A DNA stretch of 64,000 bases from NCBI GenBank assembly GCA_012934845.2, contig WNNJ02000494.1, forward strand, positions 62,001 through 126,000. Direction: 5' to 3'. The notes below the pieces were generated by a model. The model was not told where the DNA came from. It saw only the letters and a program-made list of their open reading frames with translations, and searched no databases. The position numbers and the translations under genes were made by a program. This DNA is from Pomphorhynchus laevis. Taxonomy: Eukaryota; Acanthocephala; Palaeacanthocephala; Echinorhynchida; Pomphorhynchidae. Numbering within the stretch: the first letter of the stretch is position 1; every line of letters begins with the position of its first letter. Below are positions 1-11,920 of this stretch, piece by piece.

Positions 1-1272
1 CTTTGCAACTGCGATTGTAAGTGCGCACATTACAATTAGAAGTACAACAGAAATTGTGCAAAGGTAAATTTTTACGAGAATAGACGACTTGCGATCGTGC
101 TGTTTGATAGCCGTAATCGATAAATCATTGTTATCACTTGCTACAAACCGATTTGTTGCAGCAAACATAGGTGATCTTAATCGAAGGTTATTCATTCGAT
201 TTAACGTACTGATCATTGTCTTATTATCTGATTTTAGTCTTATGCACATATTGTCTATACATAATGTACCAGGTTCACATTCATTCATATTGATCTCATC
301 ATCGCAGTAAGATCCTTCAAACAGTTCACATAAAAATATATGTCGATTATTAGTTTTAGTAAGGAAGTATTTTTTACTCCCTATCGGACAGATACAATCG
401 TCGGCATAGCTCATGTTACACCAAATCAAGCATTTATCCGGTTGCTTATCACATATAATAAGCGGATCGGACAGTGGGTTAAATAATTCAAGTGTTTTGT
501 TTGATTTATATCTACAGTACTCTTCATTATTCCTATTTTGTCTTGTCAAAGTGAACCGTTTTTGACTTTTACAGTTACATTTACCGTCAACGCAACTATA
601 GATTTCATTCGGTCCACAGTCACTTGCCTGTTTGCAATTATGGTCTAAAGGCTTTTCAAAAGTTATATTGAATGTAAATTTGTCATTAACAGCAGTTAGA
701 AATTTTGTTCCGCTTTCACAATCCAGAACTTGACAGTGACTTACTATAGTCAATCCTTTGTCTAGAAATAAGGCAGGAGCTGCTCCTAGTCCTGTGAAAT
801 TTTTGTTACCAATTTCATAGCTTATGGAATGATCGGAAATGTTATTTTGTAATAAGCTACTGTTGCCGTTACGATTGAACTTCTTAGGTATATCAGCATC
901 GAATGTGAATTCGCAAGTACTGACATGAAATGGATATTCTTGTTCAGGACAATTAAGCAAAAATGGCACAGGAGTAAGCAACTTCTCTTCGCTTAAGTGG
1001 AAAGCGTAGATTTTACCAGCTGCCAGTAAATGAATGTTGGAAGTTTGAAATCCGACTGTATGCTCGCTGTGCAATGCCCACATGTTTATATGCTGAAATT
1101 CACTGTTTTCTTTAAGAACAATTAATTTTCTGTATTTTTCGAAATCAAATGAACAACTTGAGAGTACTTTGGTCTTTGTTATTAAGCAAGACTGTGCGGA
1201 GGACAGAACACGTTTAGTATGGCAATATGGCCTTGGTGAAAGGCTTGCTGCTAGAATTAGCAGTAAAAGCAT
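1..1272 (-). CDS. cysteine-rich type I membrane protein, partial at window edge
   Basis: The minus strand is open for 424 codons from the ATG at 1272-1270 to position 1, with no stop, so the C-terminal tail lies outside the window. An in-frame TGA stands upstream of this first ATG. The product starts with a hydrophobic signal peptide (MLLLLILAAS...) and has a membrane segment at about residues 399-422 (LCTISVVLLIVMCALTIAV), leaving a tail outside the window. The lumenal or extracellular part has about seven N-x-S/T sites and a cysteine-rich half. Residues 213-234 (CKQASDCGPNE, then CVDGKCNC) resemble an EGF- or EB-type module, and a second cysteine cluster spans about 274-343. Length without a stop in such A+T-rich DNA, the signal peptide and the membrane anchor make it a real gene. 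The family is not recognised; a receptor, adhesion protein or surface antigen would all fit. There is no intron in the visible part. Confidence 0.88.
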   Translation of the reverse strand, partial: MLLLLILAASLSPRPYCHTKRVLSSAQSCLITKTKVLSSCSFDFEKYRKLIVLKENSEFQHINMWALHSEHTVGFQTSNIHLLAAGKIYAFHLSEEKLLTPVPFLLNCPEQEYPFHVSTCEFTFDADIPKKFNRNGNSSLLQNNISDHSISYEIGNKNFTGLGAAPALFLDKGLTIVSHCQVLDCESGTKFLTAVNDKFTFNITFEKPLDHNCKQASDCGPNEIYSCVDGKCNCKSQKRFTLTRQNRNNEEYCRYKSNKTLELFNPLSDPLIICDKQPDKCLIWCNMSYADDCICPIGSKKYFLTKTNNRHIFLCELFEGSYCDDEINMNECEPGTLCIDNMCIRLKSDNKTMISTLNRMNNLRLRSPMFAATNRFVASDNNDLSITAIKQHDRKSSILVKIYLCTISVVLLIVMCALTIAVAK

Positions 1273-1700
1273 ATAATACTCGTCTTCCTTCCGTCGTTTA
1301 ACTTGCACACCGAAATTTCAAATTGAAAATCAATTACCTAAACACAAGAAATATTTCAATATTCGTAAAATTTAAATGCTTTTTAAAAAATTTTATATTT
1401 ATTTGTATTATATTTCAAAATAAATTTTAACTAAAAAATTTAACTAAATTTTAAATAAATTTGTCTGTTTAAAAATTAATTTTATATAAAATAAACAGTA
1501 ATAATATATAATTATATATGCAATGATATATATATTTTTCTTGTATATGCAAGATTTGTTTTAATATCGTCATAATGCTGTTACGGTTAATGGAAGTTGC
1601 GAATTGTCGTTTCGATTAACTTTCAATTGGTGTTTATATAAATTCGTATATAAATTTAATTGTGTTTGATGTTTTCCCTGACCGAGGGACATGCAGGGCA
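1273..1700. other. A+T-rich upstream region of the membrane protein gene
   Basis: No reading frame is supported. It must hold the promoter and 5' leader of the gene to its left, but no defensible core promoter element could be picked out of the many TATA-like strings. Confidence 0.4.
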
Positions 1701-1948
1701 ATAGCACTTTATTAATTCTAATAAACAATTTACAATTTTGACTATTTTATCAACTTGAATTAAGGGAAAGTGAAGATAGCAATTTTTCAATGGTGATTTT
1801 AACAGCGCTATTTTGAAATCAAAAATTTTAAAATAAAAAGGATATAAAAAAAGGGTGTATGATCATGTAAATGATGTTTATTTATCATTTGGTTAATAAT
1901 GGAAAGTTTGTAAAACCGATCCTACCATTAAACGTAAAAGATAAAAGT
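1701..1948. repeat. diverged direct repeat, copy 1
   Basis: Begins ATAGCACTTTATTAATTCTA and aligns in order with the block from 2066 on. Shared strings include GAAGATAGCA, TTTTCAATTG/GGTGATTTT, GCTATTTTGAAATCAAA and, further on, TTATCATTTGG/GGG. The two copies are separated by the (TA)n tract. Confidence 0.7.
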
Positions 1949-1960
1949 AAAGTATATGTT

Positions 1961-2353
<393 letters not shown>

Positions 2354-2819
2354 AAGTCAAGTGAGTTTAATAAATTTCTCAATAAATTCTATACAATAAA
2401 ATTCATGATAATTGTAAAAAGTTGTGCAGATAATTCTATGCTTGTTTTCGTATATCTATTACAAAATATTCATAAAAATCAGCATTGTTCACGTCCCATT
2501 GTTGCGTAGTATTCTACTTTTTCCTATAAGGAAGAAGGCCACTGTATTAAAAAGTAATTTTTCTATTAATCATTTGACTTTCTTTTAAAAATATACCCCA
2601 TTTCTCTAACTTAATTATTAATATATATTCTAAAGACATTAAAATCTTTATTGCAGATGCCAAATTTTTATTTACAGATATCAAATTGTTAACTACTATT
2701 TATATCGCCAGTGATATCATAAGAGTACATAGAACTCCTATATCTATGAGAGTCCTAAAGATTGGACTCTTGATAAAGAAAATTAAACTAATATGTTAAT
2801 TTTATGTACACAAAGATGC

Positions 2820-3800
2820 AACTTCTCAGTTGAATCGGAAATGTACGACCAGATTGATGGATGACATTGGTAATCTCAACCTGCAATAATACTAGCAGAT
2901 ATATATGAGGTGTTTGGAAAATTACTCTGTGAAGGTTTTTTGTTTTGTAATTGATTGATATCGTTATGTAGATAATGTGTTTATTGCCTGCAAAAGTAAT
3001 ATTAATAACCGGTATTTATTAAATGAATAAAATTCTAAAGACCCTTATGTACAATAGATCATTGTTATAGGAACTAATATTTGTTTACCTTAGATTTTTT
3101 AGTTTTTAAAGATTCTAATGAAATATATCAAACTAAAATTTTTTAAAAACCTGGAATGTTACCTAAGTTATCTCTTGAAATTTTTATATTCCTGAAAAAT
3201 TGTTAATTGCATCGGTAATGTACCTCATTTATAAAGCTAAAAGTATTTGCTCTAATAACTTATATTTAAGAAATAGGATATATTATAAGAATTAGTTTAA
3301 TGAGACTCAGTTTTCCTGATAAATCAAAAGTAAAAATTTAAAAGAAAAATTATTAGATTCTCTAAACAGAATTTTTTAGAAATTCATTATATGAATGAAA
3401 AATTGAATTCTTTATTTAATATTATATAATAATATATCTAATAATACTACTGATGTTTTTATTTATAATAAAAAATTACGTAAATACATAACATTTTTAA
3501 GCTAAAACCTTAATTTAATGAATGTATTATATTTAATTCAATGTGATTGTTGTAATCGCTTATATATTGATAAGACTGGACGTGAATTGGTAAAACGTAT
3601 CGCACAACATACGTATAATATAAAAGAAGGTAATATGTTGGGAGCTATATCACATAAAATACTTAATTTAGACCATAAGGGTAATTTTGATAAAGCCTAC
3701 ATTATATCATTTAAAGTGATTAAGTGTTATACAAGATGTCTATTTTATAAAAAGAATAATATTATGCTCAATAATAAAGTTGATTTCAATTCATAAATAT
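2820..3800 (+). mobile_element. Penelope-like element remnant (RT end plus GIY-YIG)
   Basis: Translated pieces in order match the C-terminal half of a Penelope-like polyprotein: a YDQIDG-like string, then ILADIY near 2890-2920 (RT motif around xxPLxxxLADIYM), then YRYVDNVFIAC near 2960-2990 (the YVDD catalytic box), and finally a GIY-YIG domain in an open frame at 3518-3796. PLEs are retroelements with an RT close to telomerase and usually a GIY-YIG endonuclease. The copy is broken and lacks a recognisable 5' part. Confidence 0.72.
3518..3796 (+). CDS. GIY-YIG endonuclease domain of a Penelope-like element (fragment)
   Basis: A 92-codon open frame. Residues 3-30 read VLYLIQCDCCNRLYIDKTGR, the usual N-terminal half of the PLE-type GIY-YIG domain (YxIxCxxCxxxYIGxTxR), followed by VKRIAQH, where the family has a conserved arginine and a histidine. 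In PLEs this domain nicks target DNA. The short length shows that it is only the tail of a larger polyprotein, so it should not be read as a host gene. Confidence 0.7.
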   Translation: MNVLYLIQCDCCNRLYIDKTGRELVKRIAQHTYNIKEGNMLGAISHKILNLDHKGNFDKAYIISFKVIKCYTRCLFYKKNNIMLNNKVDFNS

Positions 3801-5357
3801 CATATAAGTTTTCGTTTGGTTATTTATTTATAATAAACCAACTAATTTTATTTTAATTTTAAGTTTTATTAATTTGAATTCCCTATTATTTGTTCCTTAT
3901 TCTAACATGTTTTTCGAATATTTTAAAAAAGATTTTTCTTCAAGTTTAAATTTAATTTGTTTTTCAATTACAATTGTATAATTTTCCTTTATTAAGTTTT
4001 ATTTTTCTACTACCCTTTTAAGTTTTTGTATTTGACTCAATTGCTTTGTTTTGTTTTATAACATTTTAATTTGTTTTCTTTGATGTATTTTCCTTTATTT
4101 CAAATTTTGAGTATTTTGTATAAATGGTGGCAAACTTGATGTTTTTGTTTTTGAATAAACCGTTCGTAATTTTCCTTAAGTTGATAGCAGGATCTATCGA
4201 AATTTGTAATTTTTGGAATAAAACTAATTTATTCGTTTCTGTAAATTAATAAAATTTTTAAAATCAATTTGAAATATTTTTAAATCGAGGCATTTGCTTA
4301 AAATGATATATTATTATTTATACTTTGCACATTCTAAAAATTTTAAAGAAATTTGATATATTTTAAAATTAAGCCACTCGTTCAAAATACGATGAACATA
4401 TACTTAGAACATACGCAAGTTATTATAAAAACTTTAAAAGCAATTTTGAATCAAAATTAAATGAACAAGAGAATGAGATAAACTCTTATAAAAATAGCAA
4501 CGTTTATATTTTTTATTATATTACAAAGGAAGAGTTCTCGAAGTATTAATTTATAATTTATATTTAAGTATTTATCGCTATTTCAAATATTTATTAAGCA
4601 ATTTATGTAGTAATTAGTACTTATCGCTGAACAAAAAAGTACAATTTGGATTTAATAAAATAAAATTTGTCTGAATCAAATTTCTATGTTGTTCTTATAA
4701 ATTTTGTATTAATATTATAACATTAATTGATTTTTAGGTTTTAACATTACAAGATTAAATATTACCCGTTTTAGTAAAGTATAAATGGAATAAATCCGTC
4801 ATTGAAATAGGAATAATTTATGCGATAATCCGTTGATAAATACTTTCGTAGTCATTCTTAGTTATGCAACTTTAGTTAATAATTCAAAGCAGATATCATG
4901 ATATAAATAATTTCTGTCAATATAATGTACAGTCAGATAATGTTAGTTTAAGTGTAAGTTAAACAAGCGCACGTTAACTATATTAATTACACTGAGTATT
5001 ATTTAAATGAAAAGGCAATAATATTTTTAAACTATAACATTATAGTCTTTCTTTGAAAACAGAACAGTTTCAACACAATACGCAAATAGCTAACTTCCCA
5101 AAACTTTGCATAAACATAATCAATTAAATACAAAATACATAAATAAATTAATTATACTGTACTATTGCATTAGAAAAATGATTGTAATTTAAAACTTTAG
5201 GTTTACTGGTAATAATAGCAAATATTTGTAGATTTTACTATACATTAATAATGCAAATTTATGCAAATTTATTTCTTCAAGTAAGTTATAAATCGAATGT
5301 GCACGCATGTTTTAATTATTTATTGAACAGGTGAATAATACCATATTTTATTTTTAT
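3801..5357. other. A+T-rich stretch without recognisable genes
   Basis: Low-complexity DNA after the PLE remnant. Nothing beyond short A/T runs was recognised. Confidence 0.4.
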
Positions 5358-5440
5358 TTTAATTAGGTAATTACTAAGTTGCAAGGAAATAATCAGCTGC
5401 ATCAATACAGATATTATAATTAAAAATGTAAAATATTTAT
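5358..5440. repeat. extra copy of the first part of the 816-bp repeat
   Basis: The string TTTTAATTAGGTAATTACTA followed by AAGT-GCAAGGAA and TGCATCA occurs here and again at about 5640-5725 inside the 816-bp repeat, so a segment of that repeat is present a second time just upstream of copy 1. Confidence 0.7.
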
Positions 5441-5488
5441 CGTATACATGTTATATATTTAAAATATTTATTAAATATTAAATATTAA

Positions 5489-6304
5489 CTGACTACCTTT
5501 TACTGTGTAACCAGGCCATGTAACTAAGTTAGCAATCAGATCCGTATTTTTCATGGTTCCAATTCAACTACGTTGAGTGAACTACAGTCACATCACTTAT
5601 TTTAATTTTTTGTTTATTTCAGTAGACTTTTGTATTTTTGTTTTAATTAGGTAATTACTAAGTAGCAAGGAAAAAATCAGTTGCATCACTAAAAATATTA
5701 TAATTAAAAATATTATAATTTAGTGTATAAATGTGAGATATTAAAATTTCAAATATTAAAAATTTTTAAATGTGGCTGATATATAGAAAAGAAATATCTT
5801 TACAGCCAATGATAAACAGTATTTAATTTTTATCACGTTGAAAATGTGCTATATTAAACCAAAAAAATTTCTAAATAGATCTGGTTAGAAATGAATAACC
5901 ACAAATAATAGTTAAAGTCCTTATTAGGCAAGCAACACCAGTTAACAATCTTAAATATTCCCAGAAATAATTATTTAAATTTATTTTTGTATGTTATAAA
6001 ATATATCAAAGAGTGTCTTAATACGATAGCGAATTAGAACAAAAATCATCATCTAAAAATTAACTGTTTAAATTAACAGACATTAACAGGATTTACGTAG
6101 TATTTAATCTACTTTTATTTTTAATACGATCCGAAAATATTTTTATTTTTATTATAAACAACATATTTTGGAATTTAATTATTAAATTATTATTAAAATC
6201 TATTTTAAAATGAGTTTTATTCTGCTAATTTATTTGAAATTATTATTGTTAAGATTATAATGCCTTATAGCATAAAATTTATTTTCAAATAGTTTTATTT
6301 TCAA
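5489..6304. repeat. 816-bp near-identical direct repeat, copy 1
   Basis: Matches 10808-11623 base for base with a constant offset of 5319 and only occasional substitutions. There is no coding frame. The ends are not inverted repeats. Copy 2 lies immediately after the LINE at 8.9-10.8 kb, so the pair brackets about 4.5 kb. Confidence 0.93.
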
Positions 6305-6371
6305 ATAAAACATGTAGATATATTAAATAAAACATGTAGATTTACATGTAGATATATTTCTTAAAAATAAT

Positions 6372-6433
6372 AAATATTTTTATTTTTATTATAAACAACA
6401 TATTTTGGAATTTAATTATTAAATTATTATAAT
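6372..6433. repeat. 62-bp repetition of part of the 816-bp repeat
   Basis: The run beginning AAATATTTTTATTTTTATTA and ending near TTAAATTATTA at 6134-6195 is repeated here, outside the copy shared with 10.8-11.6 kb. Confidence 0.75.
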
Positions 6434-6611
6434 TATGATAATATTTTATATTATCATAATTATTATGTATTAAACTTAAATTTAAATTTCACAAATTTGT
6501 ATTTTAAATTTCTTGTTTTTTTTGTAATCGCTTATTATTTACGAAAAATAATCAGTCGATGCAACATAGTCAACAAAATAATATTATTATATTGATAATT
6601 TTTGTATAAAT

Positions 6612-6845
6612 CAGATCAGATAACTGAGTCTACGTATTTTATACTATAAATTAAAAATAAAGATAAGTAATAAATAATAACATACGATTTTGTACAATTT
6701 ATATTTATACCAAGTCACAATTTAAAACTGTAATTAAAAATAAAAGTCAATTTTTATAAATTGAATAATAAATAACAGGCGATGTATTCAAATAAGGATT
6801 CGAGGTCATCAAGAGGAACTGCTATATTTACTTCTATAGCTTTTA
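6612..6845 (-). repeat. A+T-rich dispersed repeat, copy a
   Basis: Starts GATCAGATAACTGAGTCTAC and runs through blocks shared with 6868-7205 and 36660-37030 (AAAACTGTAATTAAAAATAA, AATAAATAACAGGCG, AGGTCATCA, GGAACTGCTAT). The GAGTCTACG end is the most conserved part. No coding capacity is seen. Confidence 0.75.
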
Positions 6846-6867
6846 TAAAGCTATATTTGTGCATTAA

Positions 6868-7205
6868 TAACTCAAATCAGATATCTGAATCTACGTATTT
6901 TATATTAATAAATTAAAAATAAAGATAAATAATAAATAATTACATAAGATTATTGGTAAATTATATCAAGTTACAATTTAAAACTGCAATTAAAAATAAA
7001 ATTCAATTTATATGAATTGAATAATTAATAACAGGCGATTTATAAGAATATGCTTAGATGTCATCAACAAGAACTACTATGTTAACAGGTTTTTGTTCCT
7101 ATTCCTCTACCCAACACATCAGTAGAGCCAAATACATGCTAATAATGCATTTACTCTGATGAAATTTGATTATCTATATCTTATTCTAATACAAAGTATA
7201 TTATT
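6868..7205 (-). repeat. A+T-rich dispersed repeat, copy b
   Basis: Second copy, in tandem with copy a (spacing about 256 bp). It extends further, with CCTCTACCCAACA, GCCAAATACATGCTAAT and TCTTATTCTAATACAAAGTA, all shared with 36.66-37.03 kb. Confidence 0.75.
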
Positions 7206-7740
7206 TAAATATACTATATTATTATATATTATTATTTAATATTATTAATATTATTTTTAATTATTATTTAATATATTATTCAAATATTCTGAATAATATA
7301 TTGATCAAATATAATAATAAAAATTAATATTAATATTATTTTCATTAATTAATATTATTTAGTATTTAATATATTATTTAAAAAGTATTATATTATTTAA
7401 ATATAATAATACAAATTAATAATAATATAATCAACATATTTTCAATATGTTGATTTACGGTATTCATCGTATATTCAAATCAATTAAATAAATAACATTT
7501 AATATTTTCTAATGCATACCAAGTAATCCTCAAATAACAGTTGTAAAATGATCGATAAAGGTGTTTATAGCTCCAACCATTATGTTCTCACTAACAACAA
7601 AAACATACTTGTATTATATTCGTTCGCTTAATAATAGTATTTGAACGTAAATTACCTAAACTAGAAGCTATAATTTTACATGATCAGAATCATGTTTCTT
7701 AGTGGAATTAAGAAAATAATGTCAGCCATACCCTTTAGCT
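7206..7740. other. very A+T-rich stretch
   Basis: ATTATTTAATATT-type low complexity. No feature seen. Confidence 0.4.
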
Positions 7741-7764
7741 ATTGGTAGTTTTTCCAAGCAAATA

Positions 7765-7986
7765 ATGAGTTTCGAACAGCTAAATCTGATAGATGTTGAT
7801 CTCATGTCAAGTGCAAAGGAAATTTTATTAATTCTTCTACGTTTTTGGTATGGAGCCTTAAGGTATAGAGTAGATGTACTAATCTTATACATTATTATGT
7901 ACTATACACTACACAATTATAGCAATCGTTTCAACACTTGTAATCACGCAACAAAAGGCCTGAATCAAGCTACTTTTATTAAATAA
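7765..7986 (+). pseudogene. possible LINE reverse transcriptase scrap
   Basis: The 73-codon frame contains ILLILLRFWYGALRYRVDVL, which resembles the LINE RT segment after motif A (usually LLxFWYxxxxxxVRW). Nothing before or after it is recognisable, so it would be a short relic. The match is short and could be chance. Confidence 0.3.
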
Positions 7987-8302
7987 TCCATTAATTATCT
8001 ATTATAATAATTTATTATATTATATAATAAATTATCTTTATTGATAGATGACTTAATCGTAAAAAATTCATAGATAATTGTGTAATTCAAAAGCATAGAT
8101 AATATACATATAGCTAGTAAACAGTTTGAATAATATTAGACGAACGTGTGTGTTAATTAACATGCAGGCAAAAATATAATATAAATGTTCGTTAATCTTA
8201 TAACTTCTTGATAAATAATTTTAAATTAATTATACTCAAGTGATATGGTAACTGTTTTGTTTAGACACTATAATATGTTACATTTTTGTACCGTGCGAAT
8301 AA

Positions 8303-8450
8303 TTTATTTATTTCATTTCAGTGCTTAAATTAATTACAAAATTTTTTTAATGTGCATAAAAAATACTATTTTTATGATTATTTATTTCATTTCAGTGCTT
8401 AAATTAATTACAAAATTTTTTTAATGTGCATAAAAAATACTATTTTTAAT
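8303..8450. repeat. 74-bp tandem duplication
   Basis: Two head-to-tail copies (8303-8376 and 8377-8450) of a unit containing TTTCAGTGCTTAAATTAATT and GTGCATAAAAAATACTATTT, almost identical, so recent. Confidence 0.93.
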
Positions 8451-8889
8451 ATTATAATACTTTCATACTGGAATCAATTATAATAATATAATTGCGCTCT
8501 ACACTGTTCAATATAAATAATTTTATGTTCATTTTATTTTTGAATGAACAAAACAGTCAGCCATTGAAATTTAAACTAATTTTTAAGTAAAATGTATTTC
8601 ACTCTTCTGTGTTCAACCAATAGAAGTTGAATTTAAATAAATTATAAAATAAATAGAATTTAAATAAAATTATAATTTATAGAATTACATTCATAAAATT
8701 ATTGGACAAGTCTTCTATCACTGTTACCGCTATTAGCTCCCCTATCTTTCAGTCACCACATTCGAACTATTCCGTAATGTCATCTCACTTTCATCGCTCT
8801 CTTTCCATTTATTTTAAATTTGCCATCCAGAATCAACTCCACCATTCTCCACATTCTTCAAAGAGCTCTCTAAACTTTGTCATATATCT

Positions 8890-10790
8890 CCTTACTAACT
8901 ATTTTCACTTTTATAATCGGTGATTTTGATGTCCGTTTAGAACGTAGCTCCTTCCAAATTCTCGAAAATTGGCGTCAATATTTCACACTTACAAGTTATT
9001 AATATTTCCTTCTTAACCTACTCATCAATTAGACGACCTTGTATACTATGTTTGTATCTCCAAATCCTTCCAGCGTCGTTACTCTTGTATTGTCATGACA
9101 CAGGAATATCTGATCCCTACATAGTCTCAATTAGATTAAATTGCCTGTCCTCACTTCCCCTGATGTTCTTGCCACCTTTACCACTCCCAAATTTTTCCAT
9201 TGTCGATTGTATTTTTCCACTCAGGAAATTTCTACCACCACGTAGACACTCATACATAGATAGTATATTTCTAATGTAAACTATTTAACTCTTGTATTCG
9301 ACTAAAGATCTTCCCAGCTGCATGAAAGTAAAAATCCAATCCCTTGACCCTAATCTTCCGTCGATTTACTATCCTATCTCACTACTTCCCACTATTTCGA
9401 AACTCTTTGAGAGACTCGTTTTGCGCCAAGTCATGTCCTACCTAAATTCGTCAAATCTGCTTCTTTTATCTGCTTTATTTATTCTTTTATTCTTATTTTA
9501 TTCTTTTATTCTTTATTAAGTAAAAACAGATTTACTGAAGCTGCTTGTCGCAAGGCAATCAGCAATATTCTCTTGGCTCGCGATAAACCGTTAACTTCCC
9601 TGGGCATTGCGCTTAATTTGTTATCGGCTTTTGATATTGTAGATCACTCTATTCTACTTCACCACCTTCAACATCGTTATGGCTTCACATCTACTCTTAA
9701 ATTGTTCTCTTCATATCTTACTAGCCGCTCTGCCGCAGTATCATCTGGCAATGCAGTTAGTTTATCAATCGCATCTACTCTTAAATTGTTCTACATCGTT
9801 ATGGCTTCACATCTACTCTTAAATTGTTCTCTTCATATCTTACTAGCCGCTCTGCCGCAGTATCATCTGGCAATGCAGTTAGTTTATCAATCACATCTAC
9901 TCTTAAATTGTTCTCTTCATATCTTACTAGCCGCTCTGCCGCAGTATCATCTGACAATGCAGTTAGTTTATCAATCGCTATACCCCGTGATGTATCGCAA
10001 GGTTCTGTAATCGGCCCTATCTTGTTCTACCTTATCCTTGGATATCTCGGTCCACTTTGTGCCCAATTCATCATTAACTACTCTCCTCGCTTTGATTTAA
10101 TCCTGCCTAGAATCCATATCTCACCACTTTCCATTCATTACAATAATGGTAAATCCCACGAAATCTTGTGTTCTTTGGATCCGTTCTTCACACATGTAGA
10201 TTTAATTTTATCCTGCTCCCTTTTTCTATGTCATCTACTTCCTCACATGGATATGCTAACATTTATCGAAGTAACTATGGACTCATTTCTCTCATTCTCA
10301 TCCTTTGCAGCAAAAAAGTTTCGTTCCCGTTATCATATTCTCCCTGACATTCATCGCATTCAAAAAATCCCAATTTTCCTATTTCCAGAACTAATGTCAT
10401 CTCTCCAACTACCTCATCTTAACTATTGCGTCTCACTTTTATCAAACTCCCCATCTTGTGTTATTATCTCTATGTATCACTTTCTTCACACTGCAGCACC
10501 ATACTTCTTCGACGCGGGCGTTTTGATCTCATCTCCAATTAACTTATCAACCTTCATTGGCTCAACGTACAGAATCGAGATTTATATTATTCTGCCGTTC
10601 TCGCTTTTCGTTTACTCTATAACCCCTCGTATGTTCACTTAGAATTTTGCACAGTGCTGAATATTCGTCCTCCAGATAACTTCGCTCAAACAATCAGTTC
10701 CTGCTACAATTCCTCGTCATCGATCGAACTTTGACCTGCGCCCCTGTCTCATTTATATGCCTTTCATTTGGAATTATCTTCTCCTTAAAT
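8890..10790 (+). mobile_element. CR1/Jockey-like LINE, partial and degraded
   Basis: In order: IIGDFDVRLERSSFQILENW near 8915-8975 (C-terminal part of the APE endonuclease), YYPISLLPTISKLFERLVLR at 9368-9428 (RT motif 1), NLLSAFDIVDHSILLHHL at 9615-9668 (catalytic motif A region, FDxVDH), PRDVSQGSVIGPILF at 9985-10030 (motif B, usually GVPQGSxLGPxLF). The fragments lie in different frames with internal stops, and the YADD box was not found where expected. The 5' end and ORF1 are missing. It lies between the two copies of the 816-bp repeat. Confidence 0.8.
9671..9978 (+). repeat. tandem expansion inside the LINE RT region
   Basis: ACATCTACTCTTAAATTGTT followed by about 75 bp encoding SYLTSRSAAVSSGNAVS is present three times, starting at 9687, 9809 and 9893 (spacing 122 and 84 bp). 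The 122-bp step also repeats ACATCGTTATGGCTTCAC. The 122-bp step shifts the reading frame and the 84-bp step does not. Confidence 0.92.
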
Positions 10791-10807
10791 TTCGTTACTA
10801 GCTTAAC

Positions 10808-11623
10808 CTGACTACCTTTCACTGTGTAACCAGGCCATGTAACTAAATTAGCAATCAGATCCGTATTTTTCATGGTTCCAATTCAACTACGTTGAGTGAA
10901 CTACAGTCACATCACTTATTTTAATTTTTTGTTTATTTCAGTAGACTTTTGTATTTTTGTTTTAATTAGGTAATTACTAAGTAGCAAGGAAAAAATCAGT
11001 TGCATCACTAAAAATATTATAATTAAAAATATTATAATTTAGTGTATAAATGTGAGATATTAAAATTTCAAATATTAAAAATTTTTAAATGTGGCTGATA
11101 TATAGAAAAGAAATATCTTTACAGCCAATGATAAACAGTATTTAATTTTTATCACGTTGAAAATGTGCTATATTAAACCAAAAAAATTTCTAAATAGATC
11201 TGGTTAGAAATGAATAACCACAAATAATAGTTAAAGTCCTTATTAGGCAAGCAACACCAGTTAACAATCTTAAATATTCCCAGAAATAATTATTTAAATT
11301 TATTTTTGTATGTTATAAAATATATCAAAGAGTGTCTTAATACGATAGCGAATTAGAACAAAAATCATCATCTAAAAATTAACTGTTTAAATTAACAGAC
11401 ATTAACAGGATTTACGTAGTATTTAATCTACTTTTATTTTTAATACGATCCGAAAATATTTTTATTTTTATTATAAACAACATATTTTGGAATTTAATTA
11501 TTAAATTATTATTAAAATCTATTTTAAAATGAGTTTTATTCTGCTAATTTATTTGAAATTATTATTGTTAAGATTATAATGCCTTATAGCATAAAATTTA
11601 TTTTCAAATAGTTTTATTTTCAA
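10808..11623. repeat. 816-bp near-identical direct repeat, copy 2
   Basis: Same sequence as 5489-6304. It begins within a few bases of the end of the recognisable LINE. Confidence 0.93.
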
Positions 11624-11769
11624 TATTTGATTTAATAGTTTTTGTCTCAAAAGAAGTGCTTCGTCACTCAAACGCACACAAAAATATCGTGAGTTCTTCA
11701 TCATTTTGCGTATAAATTCTCTATAAATATGTTCCACTACATTTTAGTAACTAGTCACAACTGATGATT

Positions 11770-11920
11770 CTGCTCTAAATATGAAACAGTTTCAGAATAG
11801 AGCTGTCTTATGGTGTTTAGGAGAAAGATAGCATTACTCTAAAATCCGAGGGTAGTTGAGTGGGTTCCAGCTTTTCGAAACCGGAATAGTGGATGCATTA
11901 TTTGTAAGAAAATGCTGAAG
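11770..11920 (+). pseudogene. possible LINE C-terminal scrap
   Basis: A frame reading MKQFQNRAVLWCLGER resembles the QNRALRxxLG stretch that follows the RT domain in several LINE families, and WVPAF-like residues follow in another frame. It is short and degraded. Confidence 0.3.
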
